DNA of 25,347 bases from JADFUZ01 sp034430415 (lineage in GTDB: Bacteria > Chloroflexota > Dehalococcoidia > GIF9 > AB-539-J10): positions 1 to 25,347 of the forward strand of contig DAOUEN010000111.1 of assembly GCA_034430415.1 (NCBI GenBank), given 5' to 3'. Below, piece by piece: positions 14,578 through 22,190 of the stretch (the first letter of the stretch is position 1; each line of letters begins with the position of its first letter). The notes under the pieces were generated by a model, which saw only the letters and a list, made by a program, of their open reading frames with translations, was not told the origin of the DNA and ran no database searches. A program made the position numbers and the translations under genes.

Positions 14578-17022
14578 CTACCTCACTACAATATTTACGA
14601 CTCGCCTGGGCACATAGATGATCCTGGCGATCTCCCTGCCGCGAGTATAGACCTGCACCCGCTCCCTCCCCAATGCCTGTTCTTTCGCTGCTTCCTCAGC
14701 TATGGAAGCGGGGACAAGCAACTTGTCCCTCAGTCTGCCATTTATCTGGATAGCCAGCGTAATCTCCTCTTCCTTGGCCAACTCCTCATCAAACCTGGGC
14801 CAGGACTGGCTGTGAATGCTATAGGGATGTCCTGTCCTGGTCCACAGCTCCTCAGCAAGGTGGGGAACGCTTGGAGCAAGGAGCAACAGCAGGTAGGCAA
14901 TAGCTTCCTGCCACAGCCCGGCTGACACATTCCTTGCTTCCTGCACCTTCGACAGGTAGTTGGTGAATTCCATAAGGCTGGCCAGCATGGTGTTATAGCG
15001 AAACCTCTCCAGGTCCTCTGTGACTTTCTTAGTCGTCTTATGAACAAGGTGGCGGAGTTCCTTCTCCGCCTTCGGTAGAGCAATCTGGCCCACGTACCCT
15101 GTCTCTACCAAGTTCCACGTCCGGTTTAGCCAGCGGCTCATCCCCACGATGCCACTGTCACTCCATTCTCCTCCCAAGGCCCACGGCCCCACAAACATCA
15201 GGTAGGCGCGAATGGCATCCGCACCCAGTTCAGCCACATACTCGTCCGGGGCAACTACATTTCCCTTGGACTTGCTCATCTTACCGCCACCGTAGACTAT
15301 TATTCCCTGATTGAACAGGCGGGTGAACGGTTCATCAAAGTCAATCAGGCCCAAATCCCTCAACGCCTTAACGAAAAACCGAGAGTACAGCAGATGCAGC
15401 ACTGCATGCTCGGCACCTCCCGTATACAGGTCCACAGGCATCCAGTACCTTATCTTGTCGTCATCAAACGGAGCGCTATCGGTTCCAGGACTGGTATAAC
15501 GCAAGAAATACCAGTTAGAACACATGAAAGTATCCATAGTGTCAGTTTCCCTGCGCCCCGGCCCACCACATTTCGGGCAGGTCGTATTGACAAATGCTGC
15601 GCAATACTTGAGAGGAGATTCGCCGGTGGGCTTGAACTCTGCATCGGGCGGAAGCAGAACCGGCAAGTCCTCCTCACGTACAGGAACTGCGCCGCACTTG
15701 TCACAGTAGACTATCGGTATGGGCGCTCCCCAGTATCTCTGCCTAGATATGAGCCAATCGCGGATACGATAAGTAACGGTGCGCTTGCCCCACCCCCTTT
15801 CCTTTAGCAAGTCACATATTGCCTCACACCCCTGCTCACCAGGCAGGCCATTGAACTCTCCAGAATTCACCATCATGCCATGGCCAGCGTACGGTTCAGA
15901 CAGTTCTCCGCCCTCCCAGCCTGGAGGAGCAATGACGGTTCTGATCGGAATGCCGAACTTCTTGGCAAATTCGAAGTCCCTCTCATCGTGAGCGGGAACT
16001 CCCATAACGGCCCCCGTACCATAGGTCGGCACCACATAATCGGTAGTCCACACAGGCACCTTCTCTCCATTCAGCCTGTTGACGACGTAACTGCCCAGGA
16101 AGACTCCCGTTTTCTCCCTCCCTGCGGCCGTCCGTTCGTAGTCAGCCTGCCGCCGGCACCAGTCAACATATTGCTCTACCTCAGCCCTGTGCTCTGGCGT
16201 CGTCAACTGAGAGAGCAGAGGGTGCTCTGGAGCAAGAAGGAAGAATGTAACCCCGAAAGTAGTGTCCGGGCGGGTGGTGAACACCCGTATTTCCTTCTCC
16301 CCCGCTATCTCATGCTCCAACTCGAAAGAAACCTCCGCGCCCTCGCTTCTTCCAATCCAGTTTCTCTGTATTGTCTGTATGCGCTCAGGCCAGTCTATGC
16401 CAGTGAAGTCGAGAAGTTCATCAGCATAGTTGGTAATCCTTAGAAACCACTGCTCGAGTTCCTTCTTCGTCACCTGGGCCCCACAGCGCTCACAGAATCC
16501 CTCGCCTATCACCTGCTCATTGGCCAGAACAGTCTGACACCTGGGACACCAGTTAACAGGCGCCTTCGCCCGATACGCCAGCCCGGCGTGATAGAGCTTC
16601 AGAAAGAACCATTCTGTCCACTTGTAATATTCAGGAAGGCAGCTAACCACCTCGCGTGTCCAATCATATATCGCTCCCATGCTCCTGAGCTGCTGCCGCA
16701 TATTCTCCACATTCCCCATCGTCCACTTGTAGGGATGAATGCCGCGACTGATGGCCGCGTTCTCCGCCGGCAGGCCAAAAGCGTCGAATCCCATAGGATG
16801 AAGCACGTTGTATCCCTGCATCCTCTTGAACCTGGCGCGGACATCTGACGGCGCCATGGCATACCAGTGGCCGATGTGAAGTGCCCCCGAGGGATAAGGA
16901 AACATGGTCAGCGCATAGAACTTGGGACGGTCTTCGTCCTCCGTGACCTCATAGATGTGGTCGGCGGCCCATTTCTCCTGCCATTTCCTTTCGATCTCCT
17001 GGGGAACGTACTTTGTAGCCAT
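14578..17022 (-). CDS. leuS: Leucyl-tRNA synthetase
   Basis: The protein is 814 aa. It charges tRNA-Leu. The HIGH motif appears as PSGALHIGHWYAM near residue 44 and the KMSKS loop as GGGKMSKSKGN in the last third. The CP1 editing domain is intact (FTTRPDTTFGVTFF and GAVMGVPAHDERDFEFAKK). A zinc-type knuckle, WCPRCQ with CERCG, lies near 160-180, and a further set (CDKCG, CPKCG) lies near 435-485. The ATG at 17022 follows a ~97-nt divergent region. No T-box leader is visible in it. Confidence 0.97.
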   Translation of the reverse strand: MATKYVPQEIERKWQEKWAADHIYEVTEDEDRPKFYALTMFPYPSGALHIGHWYAMAPSDVRARFKRMQGYNVLHPMGFDAFGLPAENAAISRGIHPYKWTMGNVENMRQQLRSMGAIYDWTREVVSCLPEYYKWTEWFFLKLYHAGLAYRAKAPVNWCPRCQTVLANEQVIGEGFCERCGAQVTKKELEQWFLRITNYADELLDFTGIDWPERIQTIQRNWIGRSEGAEVSFELEHEIAGEKEIRVFTTRPDTTFGVTFFLLAPEHPLLSQLTTPEHRAEVEQYVDWCRRQADYERTAAGREKTGVFLGSYVVNRLNGEKVPVWTTDYVVPTYGTGAVMGVPAHDERDFEFAKKFGIPIRTVIAPPGWEGGELSEPYAGHGMMVNSGEFNGLPGEQGCEAICDLLKERGWGKRTVTYRIRDWLISRQRYWGAPIPIVYCDKCGAVPVREEDLPVLLPPDAEFKPTGESPLKYCAAFVNTTCPKCGGPGRRETDTMDTFMCSNWYFLRYTSPGTDSAPFDDDKIRYWMPVDLYTGGAEHAVLHLLYSRFFVKALRDLGLIDFDEPFTRLFNQGIIVYGGGKMSKSKGNVVAPDEYVAELGADAIRAYLMFVGPWALGGEWSDSGIVGMSRWLNRTWNLVETGYVGQIALPKAEKELRHLVHKTTKKVTEDLERFRYNTMLASLMEFTNYLSKVQEARNVSAGLWQEAIAYLLLLLAPSVPHLAEELWTRTGHPYSIHSQSWPRFDEELAKEEEITLAIQINGRLRDKLLVPASIAEEAAKEQALGRERVQVYTRGREIARIIYVPRRVVNIVVR

Positions 17023-17119
17023 ATCTGTGGAATTCTAGCTCAATTTGGGTTATATTGGAAGCGCTCTTCAGTTTGCGATCCAAGCTGGACCAGGCAAAGA
17101 GCCCGAGCTGTGACCAGAA

Positions 17120-17992
17120 ATGGCAACAAAGGCCAAGCCAGCTAACCAGCTACTTCCTCTATTTCTTCTCCTCCTGCTCGGCTCCACCGTGGCGTGCGCC
17201 AGGCAAGCAGCACCGAGTCCAGCCGCCACAGCTCTCAACCACCTGGACGAAGGCGGCGAGGTAATCGCTGCGCTGGACACCGATTGCCTCCTGGAGCTAG
17301 GCTACAACCATCCCGGCGAGGCAGTCACGGTCGAAGGACTCGTGGTCAGTACCCACTATGCTGACAGGTCCAGAGGCCAGCCCACTTTCCTCGATTTCCA
17401 TGACCCGTATGAGGGATACTTCAAGTGTGTAATCTGGCAGGAAGACACGCAAACGGGTGAGCCCACAAGGAGCAGATTCATAGAGGCGTTTCCTCCCAAT
17501 CCCGAGACCTACTTCCTCAACAAGAAGGTCAGGGTGACAGGGCCAATCGCAATCTATTGCGGAGACCCCGAGATTGTCTTATATAGTCCGTCGCAAATCT
17601 GGGCATACCGGAACGGAGTTCATGAGGACACAACTCTGGTCACCAGGGTCATCGACGGGGATACGATAGATCTCCAGGGCGGGGTAAGGGTAAGGTACAT
17701 CGGCATTGATGCTCCGGAGACTGATGAACCCTACTACGTCGAGGCCACTGAGGCTAACCGCCTTCTGGTTGAGGGTAGAGGGGTCCGGCTAGGAGGAGAC
17801 GTCGAGGATGAAGACGAATACGGTCGCTTGCTCAGATACGTATGGGTAGATAGTACAATGGTCAATGCCGAGCTTATCAGTCTGGGCTGCGCCTACTCGT
17901 ATTCTCGTCCTCCGAACCTCCAGTACCAAGTGCGATTTCTGCAACTGGAGAAAGAGGCACGAGAGCAGAAGCTAGGATTGTGGAGCCAGTAG
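17120..17992 (+). CDS. Predicted lipoprotein with OB-fold and Staphylococcal-nuclease domains
   Basis: The protein is 290 aa. Residues 5-27 form a signal peptide (LLPLFLLLLLGSTVACARQ); the Cys at 27 in TVAC suggests a lipoprotein, although Leu is more usual at -3. Residues ~50-170 look like an OB-fold (VTVEGLVVS, FLDFHDPYEGYFKCVIW, KKVRVTGPIAIYCGDPEIV). Residues ~182-289 are an SNase domain with the expected catalytic set: VIDGDT, VRVRYIGIDAPE and EYGRLLRYVWVD. It probably degrades extracellular nucleic acid at the cell surface. The methyltransferase gene follows after 3 nt. Confidence 0.88.
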   Translation: MATKAKPANQLLPLFLLLLLGSTVACARQAAPSPAATALNHLDEGGEVIAALDTDCLLELGYNHPGEAVTVEGLVVSTHYADRSRGQPTFLDFHDPYEGYFKCVIWQEDTQTGEPTRSRFIEAFPPNPETYFLNKKVRVTGPIAIYCGDPEIVLYSPSQIWAYRNGVHEDTTLVTRVIDGDTIDLQGGVRVRYIGIDAPETDEPYYVEATEANRLLVEGRGVRLGGDVEDEDEYGRLLRYVWVDSTMVNAELISLGCAYSYSRPPNLQYQVRFLQLEKEAREQKLGLWSQ

Positions 17993-17995
17993 CAT

Positions 17996-18625
17996 ATGGC
18001 CAAAGCAGGAGCTTTTGATAAACGCGCCACCGAGTATGACGGCTGGTTCGTCAGACACAGGTACGCCTATGAATCAGAACTGGAGGCAGTAAGACAACGT
18101 TTGCCCCAGGGCAGAACGGGCATCGAGATTGGCCTGGGCACCGGCCGGTTCGCTGCCCCTTTGGGCATGAAGCTAGGGCTAGAGCCATCCACCAAGATGG
18201 GCGAAGTCGCACGGAAGAGAGGCATTGAAGTAGTGGCCGGCGCGGCGGAGGCCATTCCTTTTGGAGACTCCACATTCGACTTTGCCCTCATGGTCACCAC
18301 GATTTGCTTCCTTGATGATCTGGAACGCTCACTCGGCGAGGCCCATAGGGTATTGAAGCGGGAAGGCAGCTTGATCATTGGCTTCATTGACCGCGCCAGC
18401 TCCCTCGGACAGTCATATGAGAGACATAAGGAGAGCAGCACATTCTACAGAGGGGCAACGTTCTATTCGGTGGCAGAAGTCATCTCAGCCCTCAAGAAGA
18501 CAGACTTCAGAGACTTCACCTTCAGCCAGACCATCTTCAGGGACTTGTCAAACATCGATAGCGTGGAGCCGGTGAAGCCAGGCTATGGGAAGGGCTCGTT
18601 CGTGGTGGTTAGAGCCGGGAAATAG
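17996..18625 (+). CDS. Class I SAM-dependent methyltransferase
   Basis: The protein is 209 aa. SAM motif I is GIEIGLGTGRFAAPLG (42-57), followed by GLEPSTKMGEVARKRG, IPFGDSTFDFALMVTTICFLDD and HRVLKREGSLIIGFIDR, a Methyltransf_11/UbiE-like layout. The C-terminal half (YSVAEVISALKKTDFRDFTF) is typical of small-molecule methyltransferases. The substrate cannot be told from sequence. It is joined to the nuclease gene with a 3-nt gap, which may be only positional. Confidence 0.9.
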   Translation: MAKAGAFDKRATEYDGWFVRHRYAYESELEAVRQRLPQGRTGIEIGLGTGRFAAPLGMKLGLEPSTKMGEVARKRGIEVVAGAAEAIPFGDSTFDFALMVTTICFLDDLERSLGEAHRVLKREGSLIIGFIDRASSLGQSYERHKESSTFYRGATFYSVAEVISALKKTDFRDFTFSQTIFRDLSNIDSVEPVKPGYGKGSFVVVRAGK

Positions 18626-18635
18626 CTGGCCAAGC

Positions 18636-18896
18636 TCAACTTCTCTTCGCTCTCCGCCGCAGCCATAGGAGGAAGACCAGGAAGAATGCCAGCATACCTA
18701 GAAAACCTGTGAGCCAGAAGCAGAGGGGACGTGGCGACACAGCGCCTATCGCGGAAGATGGTTGGTGAGCCAAACCCCGGGCAAGCATCATCAGCGCCAA
18801 TACTACTACCGCCGCTGAGACATAGAGAATCGCGGGCGGCCTGTAGATGGTGAGGAAGAAGTAGCCAAGGGCAACATCATTGACTATTTGAATGGA
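18636..18896 (-). CDS. Possible small membrane protein (start uncertain)
   Basis: This minus-strand frame ends at 18636 and runs open back to 19127, but beyond ~18896 it is antisense to the cyclase gene. The unshared part encodes two strong hydrophobic segments, about IYRPPAILYVSAAVVVLALMM and CFWLTGFLGMLAFFLVFLLW, and ends LRRRAKRS, a positive cytoplasmic tail. No ATG, GTG or TTG starts the frame near 18890, so it is either a truncated remnant or uses a start inside the cyclase region. The 5' boundary given here is arbitrary. No family recognised. Confidence 0.3.
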   Translation of the reverse strand, partial: SIQIVNDVALGYFFLTIYRPPAILYVSAAVVVLALMMLARGLAHQPSSAIGAVSPRPLCFWLTGFLGMLAFFLVFLLWLRRRAKRS

Positions 18897-18905
18897 GGTG
18901 CCGAC

Positions 18906-19673
18906 ATGCCAGGAGTAACGGTAATAGACTTGAGCGTGCCTACCGAGAGCAGCCCCAGCGAACCACTGCCGCTGGAGGTTGTCCATCAAGAGCATTCCCA
19001 GGGTGTGGAGGCGATGGAGAAGTTTTTTGGGTGCCACAGAAGTCACTTGCCTCAGGGATTGGGTTGGGCTAATGACCAGGTAAAGATGAATGCTCACTCC
19101 GGAACCCATGTGGATGCACCGTGGCACTACTTTCCCACCGCCGAAGGCAAGAGGGCCAGGACCATTGATGAAATGCCACTGGACTGGTTTTATGGAGACG
19201 GTGTTGTCTTAGATCTAAGACACAAGCCCAACGGCTCAGCCATAGTTGTCGCTGACCTGGAGCAGGCCTTGACCCGAATTGGCTATAAGATCAAGCCTTG
19301 GGACATTGTATTAATCCAGACCGGTGCTGACAGGTACTGGGGCAAGCCAGAATATTTCGAAATTGGCTGTGGTATGACCCGAGCTTCCACTTTGTGGCTG
19401 ATAAAGCAGGGGGTACGAGTAATGGGGATTGACGCCTGGGGCTGGGACAGACCTTTCTGGGCAATAAAAGAAGAGTTCCAGAGAAAGGGTGACAAGAGCA
19501 TCCTCTGGGAAGCACACCGGGTCGGCATTGAGAAAGAATACTGCCATATAGAAAAACTGGCAAACTTGGACAAGCTACCCCAGCCATTTGGTTTTCAGGT
19601 GGCCTGCTTTCCAGTTAAACTTACTGGGGGAAGTGCCGGCTGGTGCCGAGCAGTGGCGATTATACGAGGATAA
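18906..19673 (+). CDS. Cyclase / kynurenine formamidase-like metal hydrolase
   Basis: The protein is 255 aa from the ATG at 18906, which has GGAGGTG 5 nt upstream; a TTG at 18888 is less likely. The metal-binding motif HSGTHVDAPWHY (H64, H68, D70, H74) is the HxGTHxDxPxH signature of the PF04199 cyclase family. DIVLIQTGADRYWGKPEYF and GIDAWGWDRPFWAIKEEF follow. Members include kynurenine formamidase, isatin hydrolase and polyketide-type cyclases. The substrate is unknown, and no tryptophan-degradation genes are nearby. Confidence 0.88.
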   Translation: MPGVTVIDLSVPTESSPSEPLPLEVVHQEHSQGVEAMEKFFGCHRSHLPQGLGWANDQVKMNAHSGTHVDAPWHYFPTAEGKRARTIDEMPLDWFYGDGVVLDLRHKPNGSAIVVADLEQALTRIGYKIKPWDIVLIQTGADRYWGKPEYFEIGCGMTRASTLWLIKQGVRVMGIDAWGWDRPFWAIKEEFQRKGDKSILWEAHRVGIEKEYCHIEKLANLDKLPQPFGFQVACFPVKLTGGSAGWCRAVAIIRG

Positions 19674-19695
19674 CTCCAGACGATGGCAACCAGCA

Positions 19696-19743
19696 AAATC
19701 AGAAGAAGGAGGTGAGGTGTCACTAATCATATGGACGAGTACA
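19696..19743 (+). repeat. 48-bp direct repeat, left copy
   Basis: This segment matches 20528-20575 at 40 of 48 positions by hand alignment without gaps. It includes a GGAGGTGAGG SD-like sequence and ATGGACGAGTACA. The two copies flank the nitroreductase gene. The left copy opens a 29-codon frame (19731-19820, starting MDEYKGEIPFDRF) whose stop shares CTAG with the nitroreductase stop; I do not call it a gene. Confidence 0.65.
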
Positions 19744-19816
19744 AGGGAGAGATTCCCTTTGACCGTTTCTCTTTACCACACTCCGCCAGGTATCCAGGCT
19801 CAGCCGTGGGCTATAG

Positions 19817-20389
19817 CTAGCCTATGATAATGTCCTGAAGGCAGCGCTTCGGGACATGATGAACCCCGCTGCTGTCTGTCCAGTAGGCGGTGTTCCCATC
19901 AGCCGGGAGGGGGTCAACCACTACGGTATCCTTTGGTTTGCCCAAGGCAACAATCAGAAGTATCTCGTATCGTGTCGAAATGCCCAGTTCCTCGTACAGG
20001 GCAGCTTTCCTTTTCAATGCACCCATCATGCAACCCCCCAATCCCCTCTCCGTCGCCCCCAGCAGGATACTCATTCCTGCTATGACCTGGTCATACCTGA
20101 TGTTCTTGCTTATCTCCGGATCGCCCAGCACGACGATATACGCTGAAGGCCTCTCCCCCTCAGGCAGGCCTGGCCAGTCCTTCATGCGTGCCGCCCAGCC
20201 GAGATGGGGAAATATGAGCGCGTTCTTCACTGGATCCGTGCACAACAAGAACTTGAGCGGCTGGAGGTTCCACGGGGACGAGGAGAGCCGTGCCAGGTCA
20301 ACCAGTTCCCTGAGCGTCTCAAGCCCTACGGGAATGTCCTGGTAGAACCGCCGATGGCTCCTGTTCTTGAGTATGAGCTCCTTGATCAT
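19817..20389 (-). CDS. Nitroreductase-family FMN protein
   Basis: The protein is 190 aa from the ATG at 20389, chosen because GAGGAGG lies 5 nt upstream; an in-frame start at 20443 would add 18 unusual residues. FMN-binding landmarks are NRSHRRFYQD, ARLSSSPWNLQPLKFLL and GATERGLGGCMMGALKRK. The family reduces nitro groups, quinones or similar substrates with NAD(P)H, and some members dehalogenate or desaturate. The true substrate is unknown. It stands alone, between two copies of a direct repeat. Confidence 0.9.
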   Translation of the reverse strand: MIKELILKNRSHRRFYQDIPVGLETLRELVDLARLSSSPWNLQPLKFLLCTDPVKNALIFPHLGWAARMKDWPGLPEGERPSAYIVVLGDPEISKNIRYDQVIAGMSILLGATERGLGGCMMGALKRKAALYEELGISTRYEILLIVALGKPKDTVVVDPLPADGNTAYWTDSSGVHHVPKRCLQDIIIG

Positions 20390-20448
20390 GGGTGCCTCCT
20401 CTGTGCAGTCGCAAATGGTACCAGACGGCAAAGGTACAGGCAACGCTG

Positions 20449-20472
20449 ACCTGGAATGAAGCCATTCCAGGT
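20449..20472. promoter_or_regulatory. Perfect 10-bp inverted repeat upstream of nitroreductase
   Basis: ACCTGGAATG and CATTCCAGGT are separated by AAGC. There is no following T run on either strand, so it is more likely a DNA operator or an mRNA hairpin than an intrinsic terminator. It lies about 60 nt upstream of the nitroreductase ATG. Confidence 0.5.
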
Positions 20473-20527
20473 ATCACCCCCCCCCAGGGAATAACCACCC
20501 ACCCCACTCTCTCCAACGCCACAGGCA

Positions 20528-20575
20528 AAGTCAGAAAGAGGAGCCGAGCTGTCACTAGTCACATGGACGAGTACA
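20528..20575 (+). repeat. 48-bp direct repeat, right copy
   Basis: Partner of 19696-19743, 40 of 48 positions identical, same orientation, 832 bp apart. Here the frame after ATGGACGAGTACA closes after a few codons (MDEYITL then stop), so this copy is non-coding. Confidence 0.65.
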
Positions 20576-20684
20576 TAACGTTGTAATGGGAAATAAAGGG
20601 GAATGGGAAGCTGTGGCATCGATCCAAAAAGTTTGACAAAGGAGGTCAAGAAGAGAAAACAGAAAAGAAGGGGGTTCTCTATCG

Positions 20685-21110
20685 ATGTATGAAAAAAGAA
20701 TGTTAGGGTTGGAAGAGGCTAACAAGATGGTGGAAGCCATCGTCAGCTATGTGAAGAGGGAAAAAGGCTTTCCTCTTTCGGTCGCTGTTGTGGATTATCG
20801 GGGTGATCTCATTCAGTTTGTTAAGATGGATGGAGCCAGTTGGAATTCCATTCATATGGTTAAGGCAAAGGCCTACAGTGCGGCAAAGATGAGACATGAC
20901 ACATCTGCTATTAATCAATGGATGGAACAACTCAAGATAAGTTTCGCTGATTGGGCGAACCCTAACCTTACAACGATAGGTGGTGGTGTCTGTATTGTGG
21001 ACAAGCAAGCTTCCACTCCTTCTGTTATTGGTGCCATCGGTATCAGCGGGTGGCCCACGCCCGAAGGGGATGCAGCGGCCGCTTATGTTGGACTGGAGGC
21101 TATAGGCTAA
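20685..21110 (+). CDS. GlcG/HbpS-like (DUF336) protein
   Basis: The protein is 141 aa. The pattern LGLEEANKMVEAIVSYVKREKG, then LSVAVVDYRGDLIQFVKMDGA, KAYSAAKMRHDT, GGGVCIV and GAIGISGWPTPEGDAAAAYVGLEAIG, is that of the heme-degrading/HbpS-GlcG family (PF03928). Members bind heme or cobalamin or act as accessory proteins of metabolic operons. No partner gene is adjacent. The ATG at 20685 is used; a second ATG five codons later is possible. An AAGGGGG stretch is the only SD candidate. Confidence 0.85.
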   Translation: MYEKRMLGLEEANKMVEAIVSYVKREKGFPLSVAVVDYRGDLIQFVKMDGASWNSIHMVKAKAYSAAKMRHDTSAINQWMEQLKISFADWANPNLTTIGGGVCIVDKQASTPSVIGAIGISGWPTPEGDAAAAYVGLEAIG

Positions 21111-21461
21111 ACAGCTGTTGTCTGAAGGTTCTACGTCAGCAAATATAAGACTGTGCCCTCACAGCCGAGCTCAGTTACCAATACCCTCAATCGGACCTTA
21201 TCCATGTTACGGTAACCATAAGCCATCCTCTTCATCGTTCTAATGCGGTTATTCTTTCCCTCCACTAAGCCATTGGTTGTGCGGTGAAATGTGATATTGT
21301 GCAGGCACCGGCAAATACGACCTGCGCTCGATTAGTGAGGAACGGAGTAGCAGACAGAGAGTAGGAGGAGGAAGAGTACTTGCTGGCAAGAGGGTGAGAA
21401 ACGAACCGTCACGAAGCTCTCCTCGGCCCGCAAGTCTCAGTCAATATCCTTGAAGCGGATG
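21111..21461. other. Intergenic region with transposase remnant
   Basis: About 350 nt between the GlcG-like gene and the tRNA. The left part holds an ISL3-type transposase fragment on the minus strand (21131-21331). I see no gene, terminal inverted repeats or intrinsic terminator in the rest (21335-21461). Confidence 0.6.
21131..21331 (-). pseudogene. ISL3-family transposase, C-terminal remnant
   Basis: Translating the minus strand from 21331 gives about 66 residues ending at TAG (21133-21131). They include TNGLVEGKNNRI and KRMAYGYRN, the C-terminal block of DDE_Tnp_ISL3 transposases that contains the catalytic Glu (the E in VEG). The frame is closed upstream by a TAA at 21334-21332 and the DNA beyond it does not continue the protein, so the first ~80% of the gene is missing. 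No other IS sequence is visible in the window, so this is a decayed relic. Confidence 0.75.
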
Positions 21462-21534
21462 TGGAGCTGATGGGATTCGAACCCACTACCTTTTGACTGC
21501 CAGTCAAACGCTCTCCCGATTGAGCTACAGCCCC
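21462..21534 (-). tRNA. tRNA-Ala (anticodon GGC)
   Basis: The 73-nt sequence folds into a full cloverleaf: acceptor GGGGCTG/CAGCTCC, D-stem GCTC/GAGC, anticodon stem TTTGA/TCAAA with loop CTGGCAG, and T-arm GTGGG-TTCGAAT-CCCAT. Anticodon GGC reads GCC and GCU. The G3:U70 acceptor pair, the alanine identity element, is present. The 3' CCA is not encoded. It lies downstream of the VTT-domain gene on the same strand. Confidence 0.95.
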
Positions 21535-21577
21535 ACCTGTGAAGCACACTGTAGCACCTGAGCCAGGCAATTACAAG

Positions 21578-22147
21578 CTAGAAGGTCAGCCCCAGCCACT
21601 GCAATACGGACCGCAAGCCGAAGTAACCCAGGTAAGCCAGAAGCATATTCTTCACCGTTCTGCCCGCCCAGGTCATTAGGAAAAACCTGCCCAGCCCGAA
21701 GCGAAGCACACCCATGAATACAGCAAAGGGGTAATAGAGAGGGTTGATGATCGCTGCCATCAGTAAGACAGCTTTGGAGCCGTGGCGCTGCAATACCTCG
21801 CCGAATCGGTCATAGAGAGCGTCATTCCTGTCATGGAAAAGACCTGTGCCACCATAGCCAGTCAAGTAGGCACCAACAGCACCTGTGGCTTCGCCAATCC
21901 CTGCCACGGCACCGACTACGGCCGGATTCAACACACCACCCAAGGTGAATGTGACCGCCATGCCGAGACCGGGCACAACAAAGGTCCCGCTGGAGAACAA
22001 GTTAACCAGGAAGCAACCCAGATAACCCCAGTTTGCTATCTGGTCCAGGTAGATACGATGCTGGATAATGAGGATACACAGGACTATGGTAGCCGTCAAA
22101 GAGAAACCCCCTATGAGGGCTTCTCTTCCGGTCAGCTTTCCCTTCAC
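21578..22147 (-). CDS. VTT/DedA-like integral membrane protein
   Basis: The protein is 189 aa with a GTG start. Hydrophobic segments lie at about 11-29, 40-60, 62-85, 126-146 and 158-185. GTFVVPGLGMAVTFTLGGVLNPAVVGAVAGIGEATGAVGAYLTGYGG corresponds to the VTT (SNARE-associated/DedA) core with its re-entrant Pro/Gly-rich loop and conserved Glu. DedA relatives include polyprenyl-phosphate and phospholipid flippases. The predicted -10 box lies 8 nt before the GTG, so the mRNA may be leaderless. The core sequence is quoted in fragments of the region and the exact role is unknown. Confidence 0.83.
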   Translation of the reverse strand: MKGKLTGREALIGGFSLTATIVLCILIIQHRIYLDQIANWGYLGCFLVNLFSSGTFVVPGLGMAVTFTLGGVLNPAVVGAVAGIGEATGAVGAYLTGYGGTGLFHDRNDALYDRFGEVLQRHGSKAVLLMAAIINPLYYPFAVFMGVLRFGLGRFFLMTWAGRTVKNMLLAYLGYFGLRSVLQWLGLTF

Positions 22148-22155
22148 AACCGCCC

Positions 22156-22161
22156 ATTATA
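22156..22161 (-). promoter_or_regulatory. Candidate -10 box (TATAAT) for the VTT-domain gene
   Basis: A perfect TATAAT on the minus strand lies in the 43-nt gap after the Clp gene and ends 8 nt before the GTG at 22147. A TTGGGT sits only 15 nt upstream, so the -35 is poor. Transcription would begin within a few bases of the start codon. Confidence 0.45.
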
Positions 22162-22190
22162 CAGCAAAACTGCACCACCCAAGGCAGCAT

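Larger units (their letters stand above)
20390..20684. other. Intergenic region between nitroreductase and GlcG-like genes
   Basis: About 295 nt without a recognisable gene. It holds a perfect 10-bp inverted repeat (20449-20472), a run of nine C (20477-20485), the right copy of the 48-bp direct repeat (20528-20575), and a small TTGAC/GTCAA inverted repeat around a GGAGG (20633-20649). A weak minus-strand promoter candidate, TTGCCT-N17-TACCAT, lies between the inverted repeat and the nitroreductase start. Confidence 0.6.

Noticed and set aside
17023..17119. T-box leader upstream of leuS
   Set aside because: Only ~97 nt is available and no T-box consensus or antiterminator stem is visible.
19731..19820. 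29-codon ORF with SD-like upstream sequence
   Set aside because: Too short and without a recognised product; its start lies in the direct repeat, whose other copy is non-coding. Kept only as a remark under the repeat.
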